Shown here: positions 33,138 to 42,268 of the stretch, piece after piece
Layout: every line of letters starts with the position of its first letter
How positions within the stretch are numbered: the first letter of the stretch is position 1
From: Aeromicrobium piscarium
Lineage (GTDB): Bacteria; Actinomycetota; Actinomycetes; Propionibacteriales; Nocardioidaceae
DNA length: 64,000 bases
NCBI RefSeq assembly: GCF_007421815.1
Contig: NZ_VLNT01000003.1
Coordinates: 211,067 to 275,066, forward strand
Direction of reading: 5' to 3'
Program-made: the position numbers and the translations under genes
Notes under the pieces: model-generated
Databases searched by the model: none
The model's input: only the letters and a program-made list of their open reading frames with translations
What the model was told of the DNA's origin: nothing

Positions 33138-34475
33138 ATGACCGACCGTTACCAGTCGCTGATCCAGAATCCGATCGCCCAGTTCCTGGTCAAGAACATC
33201 GGCCTGCCCAATCCACCGGAGCTCAAGCGCTGGAACGGAGGCCCCCTCGTCGATGGCACCGTGCTGCTCGGCGGGTCCTCGGACGGGCTCCTGTTCGGCT
33301 CGCTGCCCCAGCTGCTGAAGAACGACGGGATCGAGACGACCACGGTGCGCGCCGAAGGACGTCGCTACGCCGGCCTCGTCTTCGACGCCACCGATCTGGC
33401 CTCGACCCGTGATCTCATCGCCCTGCAGGAGTTCTTCACCCCGGTGCTGCGCCAGCTGGCCTCCTGCGGTCGCGTCGTCGTGCTCGGCACCTTGCCGGAA
33501 CGCACGGCCGGCGCCGGGGCCGCCATCGCCCAGCGTGGACTCGAGGGCTTCGTGCGATCACTGGGCAAGGAGATCGGCGGTAACGGCAGCACTGCCAATC
33601 TGGTCTACGTCTCCCCCGAGGCTGCCGACGCGGTCGACTCGACACTGCAGTTCCTCCTCTCGCCGAAGTCCGCCTTCGTCGACGGGCAGGTCATCAGGAT
33701 CGGCACCACCGACCTCGCCGATGCCGAGGAGCCGGCGGCGTCCGACGCCCCCCTCACGGGCAAGGTCGCTCTCGTGACCGGCGCGTCCCGTGGTCTCGGA
33801 GCCGCGATGGCACGCACCCTGCATCGCGATGGCGCCACCATCGTGGGCTTGGACGTCCCGCCTTTGCAGGGCGACCTCGAGACCCTGATGGACGAGCTCG
33901 GTGGAACGTCGATCATCGCCGACATCACGGCCGATGACGCCCCGACCACGATCGCCGACCAGCTGGGCGAGGGCGTCGACATCGTCGTCCACAACGCGGG
34001 CATCACGCGCGACAAGCGACTCAAGAACATGAAGGCCGAGAACTGGGACAAGGTCATCGATGTGAGCGTGGGCGCGCCGCAGCGCATCACCGACGAGCTG
34101 CTCGACCGCGGGCTGATCCGCGAGGGCGGACGCGTCATCGGCATCTCCTCGATCGCGGGAATCGCCGGCAACAACGGTCAGACCAACTACGGCACCGCCA
34201 AGGCCGGGGTCATCGGCTTCGTGCAGGAGCTGGCTCCGCGGCTCACCGATCGCCGGATCACGGTCAATGCGATCGCCCCCGGATTCATCGAGACGGACAT
34301 GGTCCAGACGATGCCGATCGGCATCCGTGAGGCGGGGCGCCGGCTCAGCTCGCTCTCACAGGGCGGCCAGCCGATCGACGTCGCCGAGGCGATCGCCTGG
34401 TACGCCCACCCGGGCTCCGGTGCCATCACCGGCAATGTCGTGCGCGTCTGCGGTCAGGGGTTCCTCGGTGCCTGA
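33138..34475 (+). CDS. FabG4-like 3-oxoacyl reductase, two-domain form
   Basis: This 445-residue protein is longer than ordinary FabG (about 250). The N-terminal part (about 1-205) is a degenerate Rossmann-like domain; the C-terminal part is a complete short-chain reductase with VTGASRGLGAAMA near residue 214, HNAGITRDK near residue 285 and the S...YxxxK set in GISSIAGIAGNN and TNYGTAKAG near residues 335-355. This matches high-molecular-weight FabG4 of mycobacteria, which reduces 3-ketoacyl-CoA with NADH. The ATG at 33138 is where homology starts. The gene overlaps the MaoC gene by 8 bp. Confidence 0.92.
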   Translation: MTDRYQSLIQNPIAQFLVKNIGLPNPPELKRWNGGPLVDGTVLLGGSSDGLLFGSLPQLLKNDGIETTTVRAEGRRYAGLVFDATDLASTRDLIALQEFFTPVLRQLASCGRVVVLGTLPERTAGAGAAIAQRGLEGFVRSLGKEIGGNGSTANLVYVSPEAADAVDSTLQFLLSPKSAFVDGQVIRIGTTDLADAEEPAASDAPLTGKVALVTGASRGLGAAMARTLHRDGATIVGLDVPPLQGDLETLMDELGGTSIIADITADDAPTTIADQLGEGVDIVVHNAGITRDKRLKNMKAENWDKVIDVSVGAPQRITDELLDRGLIREGGRVIGISSIAGIAGNNGQTNYGTAKAGVIGFVQELAPRLTDRRITVNAIAPGFIETDMVQTMPIGIREAGRRLSSLSQGGQPIDVAEAIAWYAHPGSGAITGNVVRVCGQGFLGA

Positions 34476-35355
34476 CCAGAACACGCGCACGTTCGACTCC
34501 GCGCCAGCGGGGCTGCCGCTCATGCTCAAGGCCGCGTTGCCGGCATTGCCGGTCATCGGGTCGCTGCCGGGGATCAAGCACTCGCGCGGCGAGCTGCCCG
34601 AGACCACGCTGATCCGCCGGCGGGTCACGACGGATCAGGCCCATCTCGAGCGGTACCGCCGGGTCTGCGGATTCGACCCGTTCTCGTCGCTCCCGGCGAC
34701 GTACCCGCATCTGGCCGCGCACACCCTGCACCTGACGATGATGACCGACACGTCGTTCCCCTTCACGCCGATGGGCGCGGTGCATCTGCGGAACCGGATC
34801 ACCCAGCATCGCCCGATCGGCGTGACGGAGTCGTACGACATCTCCTTGCGTGCCGCCCAGCTCACACCGCATCCGAAGGGGCAGCTCGTCGAACTGCTCT
34901 CGGAGGCGCGGGTCGGCGACGAGCTCGTCTGGGACGAGAGCATGACGCTCTTCTTTCGCGGCCGCAGCGGCAGCGGGCCTGAGCCGACGACTCCCCCGCT
35001 GGACGGTGTCGAGGCACCGCGCGGACCGATCCACTGGACGCTGCCCGGTGGCCTGGGGCGCAGTTACGGGGCCGTGTCCGGGGATCGCAATCCGATCCAT
35101 CTGCATCCGCTCACCGCCAAGGCCTTCGGATTCCCCCGCGCCATCGCGCACGGGATGTGGACCAAGGCCAAGTGCCTGTCGGCGCTCGACGACCTGCCCG
35201 AGGCGTACACCGCGACGGTCGAGTTCAAGAAGCCGATCCTGCTGCCCGGCACCATCGTCTTCGGCAGCGAGCGCCAGTCCGGACGCACGATCTTCGGTGT
35301 GCGGAGCGAGGACGGCTCGACCGAGCATCTCGTCGGCGCCATCGTCCCCGCCTGA
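34468..35355 (+). CDS. MaoC-type 3-hydroxyacyl dehydratase, HtdX-like
   Basis: This 295-residue protein has a C-terminal hot-dog hydratase with the hydratase-2 motif in YGAVSGDRNPIHLHPLTAKA (about residues 195-214), where D and H are the catalytic pair. The N-terminal half resembles a second, inactive hot-dog. It would remove water from 3-hydroxyacyl-CoA made by the FabG4-like reductase encoded just before it. The GTG at 34468 overlaps the fabG4 stop by 8 bp. A hairpin follows the gene. Confidence 0.9.
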   Translation: MPDQNTRTFDSAPAGLPLMLKAALPALPVIGSLPGIKHSRGELPETTLIRRRVTTDQAHLERYRRVCGFDPFSSLPATYPHLAAHTLHLTMMTDTSFPFTPMGAVHLRNRITQHRPIGVTESYDISLRAAQLTPHPKGQLVELLSEARVGDELVWDESMTLFFRGRSGSGPEPTTPPLDGVEAPRGPIHWTLPGGLGRSYGAVSGDRNPIHLHPLTAKAFGFPRAIAHGMWTKAKCLSALDDLPEAYTATVEFKKPILLPGTIVFGSERQSGRTIFGVRSEDGSTEHLVGAIVPA

Positions 35356-35379
35356 CCAGCGGCGCCCCGTTCCTAGCGG

Positions 35380-35419
35380 GCCTCCTCATCGCCAGGCCCT
35401 CGCCGGCCGATGAGGAGGC
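35380..35419 (+). terminator. Hairpin terminator after the MaoC gene
   Basis: GCCTCCTCATCG (35380-35391) pairs perfectly with CGATGAGGAGGC (35408-35419), 12 bp with a 16-nt loop. No T tract follows. It separates the fatty acid genes from the XRE-cupin regulator. The rest of the 197-base gap holds the palindrome at 35461. Confidence 0.65.
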
Positions 35420-35460
35420 TCGCCTCAGCTTCCCGGGGGAGGCGCCGATGGCCGCGCTTT

Positions 35461-35472
35461 GTACCCTGGTAC
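35461..35472. promoter_or_regulatory. Palindrome GTACC-CT-GGTAC before the XRE-cupin gene
   Basis: A perfect 5-2-5 inverted repeat lies about 80 bases before the chosen start of the regulator gene. It may be the operator of the XRE regulator. If translation began at 35448 the repeat would be coding, so the start and the site must be judged together. Confidence 0.4.
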
Positions 35473-35552
35473 CCGTGGCGACATCCACGGAGACATCAGA
35501 TGCGAGCTCGACGGACGGCGCCCCCCCTCACGATGGAAAGGTGCCGACCACG

Positions 35553-36170
35553 ATGAGCCCCTCTCGCCCTTCACCGGATCCCTCGTCCATGGGCTTCCCG
35601 GTGGCGGCCATGCTGGAGAGCATCGGAGCGACCGCCCACGCACGCCGCCGCGAGAAGGGTCTCACCCTGGCCGAGCTGTCGGCCTTGTCGGGCCTCAGCC
35701 CCGCGATCATCAGCCAACTGGAGCGCGGGCAGGCCAACCCGTCGTTCTCGACCCTCGCGCAGCTGGCCCACGGACTGGACCTGCCGGTCGGCAAGTTCCT
35801 CCCCAGCCACACCAGCACCATGTCTCCCGTCGTGCGCAGATCGGAGCGCCGCGATCTGCGCAGCGTGGCCCCCGAAGCGGTAGGCCAGGAGGTCTTCGAG
35901 CTGTTGACTCCCGACCTCAATGGCACCATCGAGGCGCTCTGGGTGGTCACGCCCGCGGGCCACGACACCAGCGACCAGCCCTTCACCCATGGCGGCGAGG
36001 AGGTCGGTATCGTGCTTTCCGGCCGTCTCGATGTGTACCTGGACGGCCGGTGCCACACCCTCGATGAGGGAGACTCGATCACTTTCGACTCCACCATCCC
36101 GCACTGGTACGCGAACAGCTACGACGAGACGTGCACGGCGATCTGGATCGTCTCGCCGCCGACTTGGTAA
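35553..36170 (+). CDS. XRE-family regulator with C-terminal cupin domain
   Basis: This 205-residue protein joins an N-terminal Cro/CI helix-turn-helix (about 20-75: EKGLTLAELSALSGLSPAII and SQLERGQANPSFSTLAQLAHG) to a C-terminal cupin (about 120-200: HGGEEVGIVLSGRLDVYLDG, DEGDSITFDSTIPHWYAN). Such regulators usually sense a small metabolite in the cupin and control a nearby catabolic operon. The ATG at 35553 follows GGAAAGG; in-frame upstream starts at 35475 (GTG) and 35448 (ATG) would add a low-complexity tail. It is 12 bases before the first CoA-transferase and probably controls the 36.2-45.4 kb cluster. Confidence 0.87.
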   Translation: MSPSRPSPDPSSMGFPVAAMLESIGATAHARRREKGLTLAELSALSGLSPAIISQLERGQANPSFSTLAQLAHGLDLPVGKFLPSHTSTMSPVVRRSERRDLRSVAPEAVGQEVFELLTPDLNGTIEALWVVTPAGHDTSDQPFTHGGEEVGIVLSGRLDVYLDGRCHTLDEGDSITFDSTIPHWYANSYDETCTAIWIVSPPTW

Positions 36171-36182
36171 GGCAGGTGCCCC

Positions 36183-37361
36183 ATGGGAGGCCCGTTGGAC
36201 GGTATCAGGATCATCGACTTCACCCAGGTCATGCTCGGTCCGTCCTGCACGCAGACTCTGGGTGACTTCGGCGCGGATGTCGTCAAGGTCGAGCGGCCTC
36301 AGGGCGGCGATCTCTCGCGCACTGGAGTGCTGGCCCACACCGGTGCCGACAATCCGGTCTTCCTCAGCTTGAATCGCAACAAGCGCGGTATCGCGATCGA
36401 TCTCACCAGCGAGGACGGCCGCCGGGTCGTACACGACCTGCTGCGCGATGCCGATGTCGTCGTCAGCAACTTCCGCCCCGGGGTCATGGAGCGCCTGGGC
36501 CTCGGCTACGAGGCCGTCTCGGCGATCAACCCACGGATCATCTGGGCAGCGGGCTCGGGCTTCGGCTCCAGTGGGCCCTATGTCCACAAGGGCGGCCAGG
36601 ACGTGCTCGGGCAGGCGTACTCCGGGGTGATGAAGCGTCTCTCCGATCCGAGCCACCCGGTCGCCATCTACGCCACTCCCCTCGCCGACTACACCGCGGG
36701 CCTCCATCTCGTCCAGGGCATCCTGCTCGCCCTGCTGGATCGTGAGCGCACGGGCCGCGGCCAGCAAGTGGAGGTCAGTCTCTACGACTCGATGCTGGCC
36801 ATGCAGATGCAGGAGGCCACGACCCGGCTGATGTTCGACGAGGAGCTGAACTGGGCGCTGATGCCTTTGAGTGGCTGCTTCCCCACCGCGGACTCCGAGA
36901 TCGTCATCATCGGCGCCTTCAAGCCGAACCCCCTCGCCGATATCTGCGCGGCCCTCGGGCTACCGGATCTCTCAGCCGAGGAGCGCTTCTCGTCCTTGGA
37001 CCGGTTGAAGGAGAACCGCACCGAGATTCGGAAAATCATCGCGGAACGGCTGTGTGAGCGCTCGTCCGAACACTGGCTCACGGCGCTGGAGGAGCAGGAC
37101 GTCCTGTGCGGCCCGGTCCGCACACTCGCCGAGGCGCTCAGCGACCCGCAGACGGCGCACAACCAGATGATCCTCGAGTTCACCGACGACGAGGGGCGAC
37201 TCGTCCGCACCATCGCTCCCCCGATCACGATGTCCGCCGTGACCCCCGAGGTCAGGCATACGCCGCCCCGGCTGGGGCAGCACAGTCACGAGTTGCTGGC
37301 GGAGCTCGGCTACGACAGCAGCGATATCGAGGCGCTCTTCGCCGACGGCTCCGTGCGCTGA
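36183..37361 (+). CDS. Class III (CaiB/BaiF) CoA-transferase, copy 1
   Basis: This 392-residue protein moves CoA from a donor acyl-CoA to a carboxylic acid. Family landmarks are RIIDFTQVMLGPSCTQTLGD at the start, LSLNRNKRGIAIDL near residue 61, and the catalytic aspartate D140 in KGGQDVLGQAYSG. It is a close paralogue of the gene at 40272: residues 11-140 align without gaps at about 60% identity by my hand count. The pair could form a heteromer or act on different acids. It is co-transcribed with the XRE-cupin regulator and ends at a terminator. Confidence 0.9.
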   Translation: MGGPLDGIRIIDFTQVMLGPSCTQTLGDFGADVVKVERPQGGDLSRTGVLAHTGADNPVFLSLNRNKRGIAIDLTSEDGRRVVHDLLRDADVVVSNFRPGVMERLGLGYEAVSAINPRIIWAAGSGFGSSGPYVHKGGQDVLGQAYSGVMKRLSDPSHPVAIYATPLADYTAGLHLVQGILLALLDRERTGRGQQVEVSLYDSMLAMQMQEATTRLMFDEELNWALMPLSGCFPTADSEIVIIGAFKPNPLADICAALGLPDLSAEERFSSLDRLKENRTEIRKIIAERLCERSSEHWLTALEEQDVLCGPVRTLAEALSDPQTAHNQMILEFTDDEGRLVRTIAPPITMSAVTPEVRHTPPRLGQHSHELLAELGYDSSDIEALFADGSVR

Positions 37362-37382
37362 CTCACGGTCGCCGATCTCCTC

Positions 37383-37431
37383 CACCGCCTCCCCGGTCCA
37401 CCACCATCGCCGTGACTTCGGGGAGGCGGTG
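37383..37431 (+). terminator. Terminator after CoA-transferase copy 1
   Basis: CACCGCCTCCCCG (37383-37395) pairs perfectly over 13 bp with CGGGGAGGCGGTG (37419-37431) around a 23-nt loop. It divides the regulator/CoA-transferase unit from the MFS-led operon. Confidence 0.7.
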
Positions 37432-37511
37432 TCGTCTGTCCGCGCTGGCCTGATGGGTCTCGACCGGGTCACTCATGGATGTGCCGGCAACGGACGACCA
37501 CGACGTGACCG

Positions 37512-37539
37512 TAGACATAATAAAAATCTTTAGTAAGAT
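37512..37539 (+). promoter_or_regulatory. Promoter with overlapping operator for the MFS-led catabolic operon
   Basis: TAGACA (37512-37517) as -35 and TAAGAT (37534-37539) as -10 are 16 bp apart. The inverted repeat ATCTT-TAGT-AAGAT (37526-37539) covers the -10. This AT-rich stretch (37516-37543) is exceptional in a GC-rich genome. A repressor bound here would block the polymerase; the XRE-cupin protein is the natural candidate. The 238-base gap 37362-37599 otherwise holds only the terminator. Confidence 0.55.
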
Positions 37540-37599
37540 AAAACACGATCCGGGGCAGCTCCGCATGGCTTCTCCGCTCGACGTCTTACGAGGAGAAGT

Positions 37600-38892
37600 A
37601 TGACTGACACCACACATGGGGCCACTCGCGCCCGCGATGAGCTCACTCCCGAGACCCGCCGTGGACTGCTCAGCTTGGGGCTGGGCAACACCCTCGAGTG
37701 GTACGACTGGATGATCTTCGGCCTGCTCTCGACCTACATCGGGCCGAATTTCTTCCCCAATGACGACCCGGTGGCGTCGACTCTCAGCACCTTGGCGGTC
37801 TTCGCGGTCGGATTCCTCTTCCGCCCCCTCGGCGGAGTCGTGCTCGGCACCATCGCCGACCGCATCGGCCGCCGGCGCGTCATGATGTTCTCAATCACGA
37901 TCATGGCGCTGAGCACCCTGGTCATCGCGATCGCCCCCACCTACGATCAGATCGGCCCGTGGGCGGGCGTCATTCTCCTGCTCTGCCGCGTCGTGCAGGG
38001 CATCTCGGCCGGAGTCGAGGCTCCGCTCTCGACCGCCCACGCCATCGAACTCGTGCCACCCGGCCGCGAAGGCTACGTCGCCGGCATCATGGCGTTCTAC
38101 GTCAACCTCGGCATCGTCGGCGCGCCGCTGGTCACCTTCCTCATCTCGCTGACCATCCCGGCCGGCCACATGGACGACTGGGGATGGCGGATCGCCTTCG
38201 CCATCGGCGCCGCCTCGAGCGTCGTCATCCTGTACCTGCGCCGCAATCTGCCCGAGACCATGACCAGCAGCGAGAGCGAGGAGTCCGCGGGCTCCGTCTG
38301 GGTCGGCGTCCGGCGGGCCTGGCTCAGCGTGCTGGCGATCGTCTTCATCGTCGGCGCCGTCCAGGCCTATAACTACGCCTGGAACACCGGGCTCCCCAAT
38401 GCGGCCCGTTCGGTGATGGACGAGGACCCCCAGAAGGTCTTCGGCCTCACCACGATCCTGGGGCTCATCCTGGTCATCGGCGCCAGGATCGTCGGGCGCC
38501 TGACCGATGGCCGCGACCTCGCACCCTGGTTCGTCGTGACCCGGCTGCTCGCCGTTCCCTCCGTATTCCTCATGCTGCTCTACACCCAGCCCGGGCTCGG
38601 CGGCTTCGCGGCCGTGCTCCTCGGCGGATCCGTGGTGCTCGTTCTCAACATGACCCTCTACAACGTTATCTCCACCTCGCTGATGGAGAAGCGCTTCCGC
38701 GGCGCCGGCACCTCGCTGGGCTATGGCCTCGGGGTCGCGCTCTTCGGCGGCACCGCCTCCTATCTGCTCGTCTGGTTCCAGTCCCGCGGACTCGACTGGG
38801 CTTTCCCCCTCTATGTGGCCACGCTCTCCGTGGTCAGCGTGGTGCTGTACCTGCTCGCCCGGAAGTACAACGGCGTTCACGCCGGAAAATGA
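37600..38892 (+). CDS. MFS metabolite:proton symporter (MHS family)
   Basis: This 430-residue membrane protein has 12 hydrophobic segments and the signature of the metabolite:H+ symporters: GNTLEWYDWMIFGLL near residue 31 and GGVVLGTIADRIGRRRVMM near residue 78. Members carry organic acids such as citrate, ketoglutarate, shikimate or betaines. It begins the long catabolic operon after AGGAG and overlaps the downstream region by TGA/ATG, so it probably imports the pathway substrate. Confidence 0.9.
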   Translation: MTDTTHGATRARDELTPETRRGLLSLGLGNTLEWYDWMIFGLLSTYIGPNFFPNDDPVASTLSTLAVFAVGFLFRPLGGVVLGTIADRIGRRRVMMFSITIMALSTLVIAIAPTYDQIGPWAGVILLLCRVVQGISAGVEAPLSTAHAIELVPPGREGYVAGIMAFYVNLGIVGAPLVTFLISLTIPAGHMDDWGWRIAFAIGAASSVVILYLRRNLPETMTSSESEESAGSVWVGVRRAWLSVLAIVFIVGAVQAYNYAWNTGLPNAARSVMDEDPQKVFGLTTILGLILVIGARIVGRLTDGRDLAPWFVVTRLLAVPSVFLMLLYTQPGLGGFAAVLLGGSVVLVLNMTLYNVISTSLMEKRFRGAGTSLGYGLGVALFGGTASYLLVWFQSRGLDWAFPLYVATLSVVSVVLYLLARKYNGVHAGK

Positions 38893-38900
38893 AAGGAATC

Positions 38901-40271
38901 ATGCACACCAACGACCTTGCACTCACCACGGGCGACCTCGCCGCCCCGATCGCCTCGCGTTCGGACGTCCTCGTCGTCGGCGGCGGCCCCGCCGGCGTCG
39001 CCGCCGCCGTGACGGCGGCACGCTCCGGCGTCAGCGTCACCCTGCTCGAGCGCTACTCCTATCTCGGCGGTCTCGCCTCAGGCGGCATGGTGCTCGTCCT
39101 CGACGACATGATCAACGGACAGGAGATCACTGTCACGGGCATCGTGTCGGAATATGTCGAACGCTTGCAGCACCTCGGCCTCGCAGTCGTTCCGCCGCCG
39201 GAGGACCGGACCCGCTCACAGGAGCTGTGGAACAAGTGGGGGCGCTACGGCACCTTCGACTTCCACTCCCACACGAATCCCAAGCCGATCTGCTATGCGG
39301 CGGCATTCGATCCAGATGGCTGGAAGCGCGTCTCCAATGACCTCGTCCGCGAGTCGGGTGTGAATCTGGTGCTCCACTCCTGGTTCTCCCGGCCGATCGT
39401 CGACGATGGCGTCCTCAAGGGAGCCGTCACTGAGACGAAGGAAGGCCCCCGGGCCCACCTGGCCGATGTCGTCATCGACACTACCGGGGACATCGACGTC
39501 GCCTCACGGGCCGGTGCCGACCACATCCAGGGCAGCTACATCACCACGCTCGTCTTCCGGCTCGGCGGCATCGACACCCAGCTCGCCGAGCAGTTCGAGC
39601 AGCGCGAGCCCAAGGAAGCACGGGCGATCAATCGCCAGGTGAAGCGCATTCTCGGAGGCGCCTGGGATCTCTGGTGGCTGAAGACCCCGCTCGAGGGCGT
39701 GGTGTGGTGCAATGCCCCACATATGAGCGGTTTCGACGGCACCGATCCGCAGTCCCTCACCGAGGCCGACTTCCTCGCGCGGGACCGCATCGTCGAGGCC
39801 GTCGACTATGTACGCGAGCACCTGCCCGGTTTCGCCGACGCGGTCGTCCTCGACACCGCACCGCAGATGGGGGTCCGGCAGACACGCCTGCTGCAAGGTG
39901 AGTACGTCATGACGAAGGACGATGTGATGCAGCGCCGGCACTTCACCGACTCGGTCGCCCGCGGCCGCGACTATTACTACCCCTACCGCTCGCTGATTCC
40001 CACCAAGGTCGACCAGCTGCTCGTCGCCGGACGGCACTACTCGGCGACTCCGGACGCGCAGAAGGCCTCCCGGGAGATCCCGCCGTGCATGGCGATGGGC
40101 CAGGCGACCGGCATCGCCGCGGCCCTCTCCTTGCAGCAGGGAGTCCGCGTACGCGATGTCCCAGCGGTCGACATCCAAACCGGGATGCGCCGGCACAACG
40201 CCGATCCGGGTGACGTCCCGGCGGCGAATGCCAGCTTCGATGATCCAGGAACCACGACAGAGGAGGACTGA
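38901..40271 (+). CDS. FAD-dependent oxidoreductase (FAD_oxidored type)
   Basis: This 456-residue protein has a GxGxxG dinucleotide-binding loop, DVLVVGGGPAGVAAAVTAAR near residues 26-45, and a C-terminal FAD segment with LLVAGRHYSATPDAQ near residue 375 and MAMGQATGIAA near residue 405. Members of this family oxidise diverse small acids or serve in ring reduction; the substrate cannot be told. The ATG at 38901 follows AAAGGA; an earlier ATG at 38889 overlaps the MFS stop and lacks a site. Confidence 0.85.
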   Translation: MHTNDLALTTGDLAAPIASRSDVLVVGGGPAGVAAAVTAARSGVSVTLLERYSYLGGLASGGMVLVLDDMINGQEITVTGIVSEYVERLQHLGLAVVPPPEDRTRSQELWNKWGRYGTFDFHSHTNPKPICYAAAFDPDGWKRVSNDLVRESGVNLVLHSWFSRPIVDDGVLKGAVTETKEGPRAHLADVVIDTTGDIDVASRAGADHIQGSYITTLVFRLGGIDTQLAEQFEQREPKEARAINRQVKRILGGAWDLWWLKTPLEGVVWCNAPHMSGFDGTDPQSLTEADFLARDRIVEAVDYVREHLPGFADAVVLDTAPQMGVRQTRLLQGEYVMTKDDVMQRRHFTDSVARGRDYYYPYRSLIPTKVDQLLVAGRHYSATPDAQKASREIPPCMAMGQATGIAAALSLQQGVRVRDVPAVDIQTGMRRHNADPGDVPAANASFDDPGTTTEED

Positions 40272-41483
40272 ATGAACACCCCGAATACGGAGCCCGAGCA
40301 GACGGTGCTCCCCCTCGCGGGCATCGTCGTCGTCGACTTCACCCAGGTCTTCATGGGCCCCAGCTGTACCCAGCTGCTGGGTGACTTCGGCGCTGACGTC
40401 ATCAAGGTCGAGCGGCCGGGAGTCGGCGACATCTCCCGGAGCTCCTATCCCGATGAGGACGGACCGGACAACCCGATCTTCCTGTCGATCAACCGGAACA
40501 AGCGCGGTATCACGATCGATACCCGCCGTGACGAGGGGCGCGCGGCGCTGCGACGGATCATCGCCGAGGCCGATGTCGTGGTCAGCAACTTCCGATCCGG
40601 GGTCATGGAGCGGATGGGATTCGGGTGGGAGGAGCTGCACCGCCTCAACCCGCGGCTGATCTGGGCCTCGGGCACCGGTTTCGGATCGACGGGCCCCTAC
40701 TCCTCGCTGGGAGGCCAGGACGCCATCAACCAAGCCTATTCCGGCCTGATCTGGCGGCGAAACTCCGATGACGAGCCGCTATCGGCCTATCCCACCACGC
40801 TATGCGACTACACCACCGGGATGCACCTATTCCAGGGCATCCTGCTCGCGTTGCGCAGCCGCGACACGACCGGCGAGGGGCAGCGGGTGGAGGTCGCCAT
40901 GTACGACTCGATGCTGCACATGCAGATGCAGGAGGCCGGGATGCAGCTCAATCGCGGCTACGAGGTGAACTGGGGACGGATGCCGCTGAGCGGTGTCTTC
41001 GCCACCCAGGACTCGGCGGTCTGCATGGTCGGCGGCTTCACCCCCGATCCGCTACGCCACATCTCCGCCGCGTTGGAGTTCGACGAGAACCTCACCGACC
41101 GCCCGGAGTTCGCCACCTTCGACGATCAGATGGCCAACCGGAGCCGATTGCAGGCGGTGCTCGCCGCGCGCTTCGCCACCAATACGACGCGGCATTGGAC
41201 CGATCGGCTCGAGGCCGAGGGGGTGCTCAGTGCTCCGGTGCTCTCGCTCGAGGAGGCGCTGGCCGATGAACAGACAGCGGTGAATCGGATGATCGTCGAG
41301 GGCGAACATCCGGTCGCGGGCAGCTTCCACATGCTCGACGCCCCGATCCATCTGTCCGATACTCCGGCGAGCGTCCGCCGGGTCGCCCCGAGGCTCGGCG
41401 AGCACACCACCGAGATCCTGCGCGAGAACGGCTTCGACGACGAGAGCATCGACCGGCTGAATGACCTGGGGGTGCTCGGATGA
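40272..41483 (+). CDS. Class III (CaiB/BaiF) CoA-transferase, copy 2
   Basis: This 403-residue protein is a paralogue of the 36183 gene with the same order of motifs: VVDFTQVFMGPSCTQLLGD near residue 20, LSINRNKRGITI near residue 71 and the catalytic aspartate D150 in GGQDAINQAYSG. Both copies keep the aspartate, so both may be active. It begins directly after the FAD gene stop with GAGGAGG upstream and overlaps the crotonase start by 4 bp. Confidence 0.9.
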   Translation: MNTPNTEPEQTVLPLAGIVVVDFTQVFMGPSCTQLLGDFGADVIKVERPGVGDISRSSYPDEDGPDNPIFLSINRNKRGITIDTRRDEGRAALRRIIAEADVVVSNFRSGVMERMGFGWEELHRLNPRLIWASGTGFGSTGPYSSLGGQDAINQAYSGLIWRRNSDDEPLSAYPTTLCDYTTGMHLFQGILLALRSRDTTGEGQRVEVAMYDSMLHMQMQEAGMQLNRGYEVNWGRMPLSGVFATQDSAVCMVGGFTPDPLRHISAALEFDENLTDRPEFATFDDQMANRSRLQAVLAARFATNTTRHWTDRLEAEGVLSAPVLSLEEALADEQTAVNRMIVEGEHPVAGSFHMLDAPIHLSDTPASVRRVAPRLGEHTTEILRENGFDDESIDRLNDLGVLG

Positions 41484-42268
41484 GCGACAACGTGACCTTC
41501 ACCGTCGACGAGCGCGGCGTCGCGACCGTCATGATCGACCGGCCACGGGTACTCAACGCCGTGGACCGCGCGACCCACGAGCGGCTCAACGAGATCTGGC
41601 TCGAGATCGAGTCGGACCGTTCGATCCGTGCGGTGGTGGTGACCGGCGCCGGAGAGAAGGCCTTCTGCACCGGCGCCGACATGGGAGCGGATACGACGGA
41701 GAAGACCGGCTTGGAGTACTGGGCCGACGGGGATTCCAACGGCTTCGGCGGCCTCAGCCTGCGGTCGACCCTCGACATCCCCGTCATCGCCCGCGTCAAC
41801 GGCTATGCCCTTGGTGGCGGCATGGAGATGGTGCTCGGCGCCGATATCGTGATCGCCGCGGAACACGCACAGCTCGGGCTCCCCGAGCCTCGGGTCGCCC
41901 GACTGCCGATGGACGGTGGCATCACCCTCCTCGTCCGGCGGGTGCCCCACACCCAGGCCATGGGGCTGCTGCTGACCGGTCGCCGGGCCACCGCCTCGGA
42001 GCTCCACCGGATGGGACTCGTCAACGAGGTCGTCGCCATGGAGGATCTCGACGCGGCGGTCGACCGCTGGATCGAGCAGATCCTCGCCTGCGCCCCCACC
42101 TCGGTGCGCGCTATCAAGCAGACGGTGAGTCGCACCGCCCATCTGACCGCCGCGGAGGCGAGGGTCGCCCGGCTTCCCGCCCTGATGGCGGCACTTGACA
42201 CCGAGGACGAGGCCGAAGGGGTCCGGGCGTTCCAAGAGAAGCGAGCACCGCGATGGGTCGGCCGGTGA
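41480..42268 (+). CDS. Enoyl-CoA hydratase/isomerase (crotonase) family protein
   Basis: This 262-residue protein has the CoA oxyanion loop AFCTGADMGA near residue 61 and GYALGGGMEMVLGADIV near residue 108. E116 and E136 stand 20 residues apart like the two catalytic glutamates of rat enoyl-CoA hydratase, so hydratase chemistry is plausible. It would act on the CoA ester made by the CoA-transferase encoded just before it. The overlap ATGA couples the two, and its end overlaps the DapA-family gene by 16 bp. Confidence 0.88.
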   Translation: MSDNVTFTVDERGVATVMIDRPRVLNAVDRATHERLNEIWLEIESDRSIRAVVVTGAGEKAFCTGADMGADTTEKTGLEYWADGDSNGFGGLSLRSTLDIPVIARVNGYALGGGMEMVLGADIVIAAEHAQLGLPEPRVARLPMDGGITLLVRRVPHTQAMGLLLTGRRATASELHRMGLVNEVVAMEDLDAAVDRWIEQILACAPTSVRAIKQTVSRTAHLTAAEARVARLPALMAALDTEDEAEGVRAFQEKRAPRWVGR

